Assembly: GCF_016811105.1 (NCBI RefSeq)
Contig: NZ_JAFBGM010000001.1
Coordinates: 1,135,126 to 1,199,125, forward strand
DNA length: 64,000 bases
Origin: Aurantibacter crassamenti
GTDB taxonomy: Bacteria; Bacteroidota; Bacteroidia; Flavobacteriales; Flavobacteriaceae
Direction: 5' to 3'
The notes beneath the pieces were generated by a model. It was not told the origin of the DNA, made no database searches, and saw nothing but the letters and a program-made list of their open reading frames with translations. Made by a program: the position numbers and the translations under genes. Shown here piece after piece: positions 55,432-62,705 of this stretch; position 1 is the first letter of the stretch, and the number at the start of each line of letters is the position of its first letter.

Positions 55432-56702
55432 TTTGGGTATTAGTCATAGTTTTTGTGATATGTTTAGTTCTCCGTTTTCCAATTGCTTTTTCATTGGGTT
55501 TAGCTTGTTTGAGTTATTTATTGTTAAAGGGTGTTCCGCTAATTGTGGTGCCGATAAAGATGTATTCGGGTATTGATGTCTTTGTGCTGTTAAGTGTACC
55601 TGGATTTATTATGGCGGGTAATTTGATGAACCATGGCGGTTTAACTGAAAAAATAATAACATTTTGCAACCATTTATTAGGCCATATTAGAGGTGGACTT
55701 GCCCTTGTAAATATAGGAGCGTCAATGCTTTTTGCAGGCATTTCAGGTACTGCAATTTCAGATACCGCTAGTATGGGCTCTATAATGATACCTGCGATGA
55801 AAAAGGAAGGTTATGACACCGATTTTTCTTGTGCAGTAACGGCTGCTTCTTCAACAGTTGGACCAATTATTCCACCAAGTGTGCCCATGATTATTGCAGC
55901 TACGCTTAGTGGATTGTCTGTCGGAAAACTATTTTTGGCTGGTGCTTTGCCAGGTTTACTTTTAGGGCTTGGACTTTTATTTACAGCCTATTTTATTTCT
56001 AAAAAGAAAAATTACCCCAAGCACAAGCGTAGTAGTTTAGGAGAAGTTGCAAGAGGTTTTGTTGACACTTTTTGGTCTTTATTAATGACGTTTATTATTC
56101 TATATGGAATTATTGGTGGAATATTTACACCTACAGAAGCATCAATAGTTGCCGTATTATACGCACTAGTTATTGGGTTATTTGTTTATAAAAAATTAAA
56201 CTTCAAGAATATTCAAGTTGTACTATTAGATAGTATGAAAACTTCAGCTTCGTTAATGGTGCTGGTAGGTTTTGCAAATTTATTTGGCTTTATATTAATT
56301 ACAGAGCAAATACCACAAGCAATTTCAGCTGAAATATTAGGGTTTACAACTAACAAGTATGTGGTGCTTTTGCTTATTAATATTTTATTGATAATAGTGG
56401 GAACTTTTATGGAGACTATAGCAGCCCTGTTGATACTATTTCCTATTTTATTGAAAGTAGCATTAGCAGTAGATGTAGATCCAATTCATTTTGCTGTAAT
56501 AGCGGTATTAAATTTGATTATAGGGTTAACTACACCTCCTGTTGGTGTTTGTCTTTTTGTAGCTTCAAGTATCGGTAAAATATCAATCGGTTCGGTTAGT
56601 AAAGCCGGATTTCCATTTCTAATAGTTAGCTTCTTGGTTTTAATTTTGGTGACCTTAGTTCCTGAAATTTCGTTATGGCTTCCTAATTTATTTATTGAAT
56701 AG
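55428..56702 (+). CDS. TRAP transporter large permease (DctM)
   Basis: This 424-residue inner-membrane subunit drives sodium-coupled uptake. It has about 12 hydrophobic segments. Family motifs include GISGTAISDTASMGSIMIPA, TAASSTVGPIIPPSVPM and LTTPPVGVCLFVASSIGKIS. No residue is clearly missing. It is the last gene of the operon; the convergent nagB gene ends 80 bases on. Confidence 0.95.
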   Translation: MIWVLVIVFVICLVLRFPIAFSLGLACLSYLLLKGVPLIVVPIKMYSGIDVFVLLSVPGFIMAGNLMNHGGLTEKIITFCNHLLGHIRGGLALVNIGASMLFAGISGTAISDTASMGSIMIPAMKKEGYDTDFSCAVTAASSTVGPIIPPSVPMIIAATLSGLSVGKLFLAGALPGLLLGLGLLFTAYFISKKKNYPKHKRSSLGEVARGFVDTFWSLLMTFIILYGIIGGIFTPTEASIVAVLYALVIGLFVYKKLNFKNIQVVLLDSMKTSASLMVLVGFANLFGFILITEQIPQAISAEILGFTTNKYVVLLLINILLIIVGTFMETIAALLILFPILLKVALAVDVDPIHFAVIAVLNLIIGLTTPPVGVCLFVASSIGKISIGSVSKAGFPFLIVSFLVLILVTLVPEISLWLPNLFIE

Positions 56703-56782
56703 CGATTTTTATGTCGTTATTTTTTAACAATGTTTTCCCTATCAACTTCCATAAAAAGTGATTTTAGTTGTTTTGAGCTACC

Positions 56783-57538
56783 TTAAATTTTCGATGCAGA
56801 ATTCTGATCTAAAAATAATGTAGTGTCACTATGCGTTCGTAAAATGGTTGCAGGGCAAGATGTACTTACTTCATTGTAAAGTGTGTTGCGTACTGCGTCA
56901 GATTTACGTTCATCAGGTACTACACAGCTAATAGTTTTACAACTCATTATTGCTGGAATAGTTAAGGATAAGGCTTGTTTTGGAACATCATCAAAAGTGG
57001 GAAACCAACCTTCACCAAGTTGTTGATTGCGACAAGCGTCATCAAGATCAGCTATTTTTACAAGTTTAGGGTCATTAAAATCAGCAATTGGAGGGTCATT
57101 AAAAGCAATATGACCATTTTCACCAATACCTATGCATGCAATATCAATAGGATGAGCACGAAGTTCAGCAGCATAATCTTCCATAACTTTATCTAAATCA
57201 TTTGCATCACCTTCTAAATAATAAACCTTTTTTGGGGCGACGGCATTTAGAATGCGTTCTTTCAAATACTTTCTAAAACTAGCCGGATGTTCTTCTGAAA
57301 TACCTATGTATTCATCCAAATGAAAAACAGTTATTTTTTGCCAATCGATATCTTTTTTTTGTAGAGCTTCTAAAAAAGAAAATTGTGAAGAACCGGTTGC
57401 TAAAATCATATTAGCAGCGTCTTTTTCTTGTAATGCCTCTTGTAATTTTTGATGTACAAAATTTGCGGCAGCTTCACCCATACTGGATGTTTCATTGTAA
57501 GCTGCCACTTTTAAATTATCAACTGTAAATGTTTTCAT
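56783..57538 (-). CDS. nagB: Glucosamine-6-phosphate deaminase
   Basis: This 251-residue cytoplasmic enzyme turns glucosamine-6-phosphate into fructose-6-phosphate and ammonia. Landmarks are VFHLDEYIGI with the catalytic Asp, GIGENGHIAFNDPP with the ring-opening His, and a Lys in VPDERKSDAV that corresponds to the phosphate-binding Lys. After the His, the Glu of the E. coli enzyme is replaced by Asp in FNDPP, and the allosteric-site region differs, as in a distinct NagB subgroup. It has no signal peptide, unlike the NagA-like protein two genes upstream. Confidence 0.9.
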   Translation of the reverse strand: MKTFTVDNLKVAAYNETSSMGEAAANFVHQKLQEALQEKDAANMILATGSSQFSFLEALQKKDIDWQKITVFHLDEYIGISEEHPASFRKYLKERILNAVAPKKVYYLEGDANDLDKVMEDYAAELRAHPIDIACIGIGENGHIAFNDPPIADFNDPKLVKIADLDDACRNQQLGEGWFPTFDDVPKQALSLTIPAIMSCKTISCVVPDERKSDAVRNTLYNEVSTSCPATILRTHSDTTLFLDQNSASKI

Positions 57539-57546
57539 TTCTTATA

Positions 57547-58788
57547 TTAAAAGAATTCTGCTATTGCCAACCAAGAAGTTATTATAGAAAATAGAATCAC
57601 TAAAATGATTCCAAAGTTTAATCCTTTGCTTGCAGTGTTTTTATTCATTAGCCCTTTTTTATTAATTAAAATAAAAACCGGTATGGCAACTGCAGGTAAT
57701 ATACAGGCTTGAAATGCCTGCGAAAAAACCATTAAGGCAGGCGGACGTTCTTCTAAGAAAACGGTGCCAAATGTAAAAAGCATGGCTATAAAAATCATCC
57801 ATCGTGATTGTTTAGAATGAATGTTTCTAGGTTTACCAGTATAATCAGCTACCAACCAAGGTGCAATTAATACGATTGGAAAAATAGTGGAAAGTCCTGC
57901 GCCAGCAATTCCGATTATTAAAACAAAAGCAGCAAGTTTACCACCCAAAGGTTCAAAAAGTCCAATCATTTCAACAGTGTTCTCAAGTTTAAGACCAGAG
58001 ATGTGCAAGGTGCCTGCGGCTACTGCCATGATTACACCACTTAATAATAACATTGTAGCCGCAGAAACAAAAGAATCTTTCTTTTCTGTTTTAAGGTCTG
58101 AAATGCCCCAACCTTTTTCCGCTACCACTGTACTACGCATTATAAATACGGCGGCAGAACATGTAGTGCCTGCAATTGCTGCGATGAGTCCGAAAGCACC
58201 TGGCGTGTCAGGTATACTAGGTATTATACCTTCGGCTATACTTGAGAAACTAGGTTTAACCATAAAAAATACAACGATAAAAGAGAGTCCCATTAAAATC
58301 ACCAGTACCGTCAGAATTTTTTCAAATACTTGATAACGACCATACCATAAAAGAAATAAGAGAATGATACTGAAAAAGAGAATAATCCAGAACGTATTTA
58401 CTTCTAGTCCGTCAAATGCTATTCGAAATCCTTCTTGAACTAAATCGGCAACAATACCCATCACACCCATTAGTGCTAATAATTCACCAATTATAAGGGC
58501 GATAATAATATAGAGCGATAATACCCATCCCCATTTAAATTCTGTTTTAAAATTAAATAGTGCGGTTTTGCCACTTACCAAAGTGACTTTGCCGTAGGCA
58601 ACCATAAGAACATAGGTAAAAATACAGGATAACACCAATGCCCAAAAAAGGCCCATGCCATGTTCAGCACCCGTTTTTGCCATTGTGGTAACGCTACCTG
58701 TACCAATATTATATCCGATTAAAAAGAGACCTGGACCAACTGCGCTTAAGCCTAATAATATTTTTTTAAGTAATGATTTATTTTTCAT
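57547..58788 (-). CDS. Nramp-like transporter lacking the metal-binding motifs
   Basis: This 413-residue protein of the LeuT-like Nramp superfamily has about 11 membrane helices. The general scaffold is clear (SVGPGLFLIGYNIGTGSV in TM1, AKTGAEHGMGLFWAL after it). The metal-site motifs are not: DPGN in TM1 is replaced by a stretch around NIGTGS (residues 27-32), and MPH in TM6 by CSAAV (residues 210-214). Metal selectivity as in true Nramp proteins is therefore unlikely. It lies between nagA-like and nagB genes with 8-base gaps on both sides, so an amino-sugar or related organic substrate is a reasonable hypothesis. Confidence 0.82.
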   Translation of the reverse strand: MKNKSLLKKILLGLSAVGPGLFLIGYNIGTGSVTTMAKTGAEHGMGLFWALVLSCIFTYVLMVAYGKVTLVSGKTALFNFKTEFKWGWVLSLYIIIALIIGELLALMGVMGIVADLVQEGFRIAFDGLEVNTFWIILFFSIILLFLLWYGRYQVFEKILTVLVILMGLSFIVVFFMVKPSFSSIAEGIIPSIPDTPGAFGLIAAIAGTTCSAAVFIMRSTVVAEKGWGISDLKTEKKDSFVSAATMLLLSGVIMAVAAGTLHISGLKLENTVEMIGLFEPLGGKLAAFVLIIGIAGAGLSTIFPIVLIAPWLVADYTGKPRNIHSKQSRWMIFIAMLFTFGTVFLEERPPALMVFSQAFQACILPAVAIPVFILINKKGLMNKNTASKGLNFGIILVILFSIITSWLAIAEFF

Positions 58789-58796
58789 TCAGATGT

Positions 58797-60008
58797 TTAA
58801 TTGAGTGAATAAACTAACTCACCATTAATATAAGTTTCGGAAATAGTTAGCACATTATTTTCTAATGTGAACACAATTAAATCAGCTCGTTTACCTTTGT
58901 CGATAGTGCCAATTTTATCTAATGAAAAAAGTTTTGCAGGATTTGTACTAGCCATTTTAATGGCGTTATTTAATGAGCAGCCTGTGAATTCCATCATCAC
59001 TCCAACACATTTACTTATTGGCGAAGCAGCCCCTGCCAATACGTTTTCTTTAGGTAGTTTTACAACTTCTGGAGTTAATAATAAAGTGCGTTCACCTCTT
59101 GTATATTCACCAGGAGGGAGCCCTGCTAAATCTAATGCATCAGATACAATAATTGTATTTTCGACACCTTTAGCTTTGTAAAAAGTTCTTACTTCTTCTC
59201 GGGTCAAATGAAAACCATCGGTAATAATACTGGTTGTAATTGCATCGTTAGAAAGTTGTGGCCAAAGTGGATTATGATGTCTGTTGATTTCGTTGGCACA
59301 ACCATTACCAAGGTGAGTGGCCATTTTTGCACCAGCATCAACAGCTGCTTGAATTTGAGCAGCCGTACCATTATGATGACCTAAAGAAACTGTTACTCCG
59401 TTTGCGACACAGTTTTTAATAAATTCAATTGCACCTTCCAATTCAGGAGCAATAGTAATCACTAAAATGCCATTGTCTGAGGCTTTCAGTATTTCTTGAA
59501 ATTCCTTCCAGTCAGGAGCTTTAATGTATTTTTCAAGATGTGCTCCTCTAAAGCCAGCTATTGGAGAAATATAAGGGCCTTCAAGATGAAAACCAGGAAT
59601 AGATTTTCCGATTTCCGGATCTTTTCTAGCTTCTGCTAATATGGCAAAGTTCTTTTTAATTTGTTCAATATCACTAGTAATGATTGTTGGGAAGTAGGTT
59701 GTTACACCTGCTTTCCAAAGCGCTTTGGTTGCCTTTTTCACGCCTTCAACTGTAAGGTCTGGTCCTGAGAAATCGACTCCCATATACCCATTAATCTGAA
59801 CATCAATTAGTCCAGGAGCGATGTAGGTTTTATGTTTGCTCGGGGCATCTTTCAATTGTTGAACAGATTTAATTTTTCCGTTGTCAAGGGCTATTGAAAT
59901 TGGTGTTTCATCCGAATAGGAAAGACCTTTTAGCATAAGTTTTTCTTGAGATTGTACCGTTGTTAGAAATGCTAACATTACGGTTAAATAGGTAATATAT
60001 ATTTTCAT
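58797..60008 (-). CDS. NagA-like N-acetylglucosamine deacetylase with signal peptide
   Basis: This 403-residue amidohydrolase starts at the ATG at 60008, which gives a signal peptide (MKIYITYLTVMLAFLTTVQS). A frame open to 60107 would add 33 residues from the end of the preceding gene. The NagA motifs are intact: FHLEGPYISP (metal Glu), VSLGHHNG and ATHLGNGC (His ligands), IITDGFHL, and VSDALDLAGLPPGEY with the catalytic Asp. Classical NagA is cytoplasmic and acts on the 6-phosphate. Export implies an unphosphorylated N-acetylated sugar as substrate. It is the third gene of a five-gene operon. Confidence 0.87.
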   Translation of the reverse strand: MKIYITYLTVMLAFLTTVQSQEKLMLKGLSYSDETPISIALDNGKIKSVQQLKDAPSKHKTYIAPGLIDVQINGYMGVDFSGPDLTVEGVKKATKALWKAGVTTYFPTIITSDIEQIKKNFAILAEARKDPEIGKSIPGFHLEGPYISPIAGFRGAHLEKYIKAPDWKEFQEILKASDNGILVITIAPELEGAIEFIKNCVANGVTVSLGHHNGTAAQIQAAVDAGAKMATHLGNGCANEINRHHNPLWPQLSNDAITTSIITDGFHLTREEVRTFYKAKGVENTIIVSDALDLAGLPPGEYTRGERTLLLTPEVVKLPKENVLAGAASPISKCVGVMMEFTGCSLNNAIKMASTNPAKLFSLDKIGTIDKGKRADLIVFTLENNVLTISETYINGELVYSLN

Positions 60009-60021
60009 TAAATTTTTTGAT

Positions 60022-61005
60022 TTAAGCTTGAACAGTTTCCCATTGTCCGCTATTAATTGATTTTTCAAGAGCTTCAAGTACGGTAACACAATACAAAATG
60101 CTTTCATGACTTCGTGGTTCTTTACCAGTTTTGAACATCTCTACCATATCAACATAGTTTTTGCCAGGTGATTGGTCTTTTGATTTTGCTTGAAGTGGAA
60201 TAATTCCTTCCTCAGTTTCGATGTGGGTCTGCCAACCGTATTTTTTAGTTGTAGATATAAGCGTTACCAACATGCCATTTTTAAAAACTAAACTAGCGCT
60301 GCTATTTATTCCATTTACATGCACTTGAACTTTTTCCACGTTATCACCGAAAAGATATAAAACAGGTTGCAGAATATGAGCTCCATAAAAGAAGATGCCA
60401 CCATATTCTGAATCTAATTTAACAGGGCCATAACGCACTACTTGATTGATTTCTTTATATTCTTTTAGTTGTTCTTTTATGTCAAACGTCTCATAACTAT
60501 GGGCAATTGAGCTGAATGATGTAACTGGTGTGCCATGTTTTCTAGCAAGTGCTAAAAAAGCTTTTCCTTCTTCAGATCTATAGCAGAAAGGTTTGTCAAT
60601 AAAAGTTGGAATACCTGCCTTTATAAATGGAATTGCCGGCTCTAGGTGGAATTTTCCGTGACGATGGTCTACAATTAGACCATCGATTTTGCCAAGCATA
60701 TCATTCGGGTCTTTTACCATTTTTGGGATGTTCCCTTTTTCCATGGCAATTTTAGCGAATTCTTCAGTCTCACCCCATACATATTTAACTTCCATACCAG
60801 GGAAGGCTTTATCTATATTAAAAAGTTTGCCAAAACCAGCTGTATGTGAATTTTCTGCTCCAATAATACCGATTTTAAAAGGTTTTACCATGTCACCTTT
60901 TTTAGAATCAAATTGTGAAAACAATGAAACCGGACTTGAAAGTGCTATTGCTGAAAGGGCAGAACCCTTACCTAATTTATTTAGAAAAGTTCTTCTATTT
61001 TCCAT
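60022..61005 (-). CDS. Gfo/Idh/MocA-family oxidoreductase, exported (short form)
   Basis: This 327-residue NAD(P)-dependent oxidoreductase has a twin-arginine-like signal (MENRRTFLNKLGKGSALSAI). The Rossmann start is KIGIIGAENSHTAGFGKLFN (about residues 44-63), and the dinucleotide site continues to FIDKPFCYRS, with the catalytic Lys of the family's EKP-like motif. The C-terminal half forms the alpha/beta sheet. Glucose-fructose oxidoreductase is a known Tat-exported member that carries its cofactor along. Substrate is unknown. It is nine bases after the other MocA gene. Confidence 0.88.
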   Translation of the reverse strand: MENRRTFLNKLGKGSALSAIALSSPVSLFSQFDSKKGDMVKPFKIGIIGAENSHTAGFGKLFNIDKAFPGMEVKYVWGETEEFAKIAMEKGNIPKMVKDPNDMLGKIDGLIVDHRHGKFHLEPAIPFIKAGIPTFIDKPFCYRSEEGKAFLALARKHGTPVTSFSSIAHSYETFDIKEQLKEYKEINQVVRYGPVKLDSEYGGIFFYGAHILQPVLYLFGDNVEKVQVHVNGINSSASLVFKNGMLVTLISTTKKYGWQTHIETEEGIIPLQAKSKDQSPGKNYVDMVEMFKTGKEPRSHESILYCVTVLEALEKSINSGQWETVQA

Positions 61006-61014
61006 ATATGATTC

Positions 61015-62382
61015 TTATAATTTCATTTCCCATCCGTTCTCGTATTGTCTACTCCAAAGTTTTTGGGCATCAGTATTATTTATAATATGGCCGTTGGCTT
61101 TATCAATATTCAATGATTGTCCAACACGTTGTGCGATATTACCTAATTGTACCAGTAAAGTACTTTTGTGTCCAGAATCTACATCCGCATTCAAATTGCC
61201 TCCATTACGAATGCCTTCGAACATATTTTGGATGTGTAATGCATCTAGTTTTTCGGCAGGATTACTTTTGTTTCTAGGGTCAATAACTTCAGAAGGTTTA
61301 ACCTCTCGTACAATTTTTCCTTTCAAATCAAAAAGTGTATAGCTATCGCCTCCCGGAATAAGTAAACTACCATTGTCACCATAAAACATAACTCCTACTG
61401 AGCTACCTTCAATTGGTTTTCCATTACAACTTCTACCTTCCCAAGACATTGATGTGTTATTGTCAAAATCAAGATTTATAACCTGTGTGTCAGGAGTTTC
61501 CCAATCATCTTGATATCGATATCTACCGCCACTTGAACTTACCTTTGTAGGGAATTCTGCATTCATACCCCAACGTAAAAGGTCAACCATGTGAGTGCCG
61601 TTGTTCAGGGCTTCACCAGTACCCCAGTGCCAATGCCAGTGCCAATTATAATGTACAAGATTATCTTTGAAGTTTTTTCTAGGAGCCGGTCCTTGCCATA
61701 GTTCCCAATCAAGCCATTCCGGTACGGCAGTTTCTTTGCCAATACCAATTGAGGCTCTATTATTTGTGTACCATCCTTTGCCGAAATAGACATTGCCAAT
61801 TTCTCCATTTTTAAGAGCATTGATACCTGCAATAACATTTGGCCATGAACGACGTTGATTGCCCATTTGTACAATCTTATTGTACTTCTTAGCAGCCTCA
61901 ACAAGAATTTCACCTTCGTTAGGATTATGACTACAAGGCTTTTCAACATAAACATGCTTATCTGCTTGCATGGCTAAAAGTGAAGCCGGTGCGTGCCAGT
62001 GGTCAGGTGCAGCAATAACCAGAACGTCCACATCTTTGCTTTCTAATGATTTTCTAAAATCAGTATAAGTCTTCACTTTATTCGATTGTCGGTCTTTCAA
62101 AGCCGTCACACATTTTGTTATAGCTCTCGTATCAACATCGCAAACATGAACCACATCGCAATTATTTTGACTAGCAAAATTCTGTGCAAGTGCGTTTCCG
62201 CGACTATTGACACCCATAACGGATGCATTAATTCTTTCGTTGGCGCCGATAATTTGACTATAACTTTTGGCGCTAAATTGTGGTAAAATGCTTCCGGCTA
62301 AAAAGGCCATTGAGCTTTTCTTGATGAATTTTCTTCGAGAGCCATCATTACCAGACGGCTGAGTTTTTTCTTTTTTTGACAT
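61015..62382 (-). CDS. Gfo/Idh/MocA-family oxidoreductase, Tat-exported (GH109-like)
   Basis: This 455-residue protein has a twin-arginine signal (GSRRKFIKKSSMAFLAG). The Rossmann domain begins INASVMGVNSRGNALAQNF, with VLVIAAPDHWHAPASLLA and VYVEKPCSHN holding the catalytic Lys. The substrate region has the unusual run NWHWHWHWGTGEALNNGTH (about residues 247-265), typical in kind of secreted MocA proteins related to GH109 N-acetylgalactosaminidases, where NAD takes part in glycoside cleavage. A redox-assisted glycosidase on N-acetylhexosamines fits the operon but is not proven. It is the first gene of the operon. Confidence 0.87.
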   Translation of the reverse strand: MSKKEKTQPSGNDGSRRKFIKKSSMAFLAGSILPQFSAKSYSQIIGANERINASVMGVNSRGNALAQNFASQNNCDVVHVCDVDTRAITKCVTALKDRQSNKVKTYTDFRKSLESKDVDVLVIAAPDHWHAPASLLAMQADKHVYVEKPCSHNPNEGEILVEAAKKYNKIVQMGNQRRSWPNVIAGINALKNGEIGNVYFGKGWYTNNRASIGIGKETAVPEWLDWELWQGPAPRKNFKDNLVHYNWHWHWHWGTGEALNNGTHMVDLLRWGMNAEFPTKVSSSGGRYRYQDDWETPDTQVINLDFDNNTSMSWEGRSCNGKPIEGSSVGVMFYGDNGSLLIPGGDSYTLFDLKGKIVREVKPSEVIDPRNKSNPAEKLDALHIQNMFEGIRNGGNLNADVDSGHKSTLLVQLGNIAQRVGQSLNIDKANGHIINNTDAQKLWSRQYENGWEMKL

Positions 62383-62562
62383 AATGTTAGTTTGAATGTG
62401 TAATAAAACACAGCTTACAAGATACTAAAAGGTGTTTGCAAATAACAAGTGTAACTCAATAAATAATGAAGTCTTTTTACTAGTAACAATTTTGAAGCAA
62501 CTTCTTATGAATAGTGCATTATGACCTTAGAAAAAATGCATTATTTTAGGCTACATTTATTT

Positions 62563-62634
62563 GGCCCCGTAGTTCAATGGATAGAATAGAAGTTTCCTAA
62601 ACTTTAGATGCAAGTTCGATTCTTGCCGGGGCTA
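62563..62634 (+). tRNA. tRNA-Arg (anticodon CCT)
   Basis: The 72-base cloverleaf has acceptor stem GGCCCCG/CGGGGCT (one wobble at the end), a D-arm GTTC...GAAT, anticodon stem GAAGT/ACTTT with loop TTCCTAA, hence anticodon CCT reading AGG, and T-arm GCAAG TTCGATT CTTGC. The discriminator is A. CCA is not encoded. It lies between divergent genes, upstream of the sulfatase gene. Confidence 0.95.
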
Positions 62635-62705
62635 CTAATTATTTCCGTTGCACCAATCGAAAATTTTAATTAGTATCTTACTTGATAAGACTAAAACAGA
62701 AAATC

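Noticed and set aside
61620-61660. Short DNA repeat encoding alternating His and Trp
   Set aside because: It is coding sequence in a known variable stretch of secreted MocA/GH109-like proteins, not a mobile or regulatory repeat.
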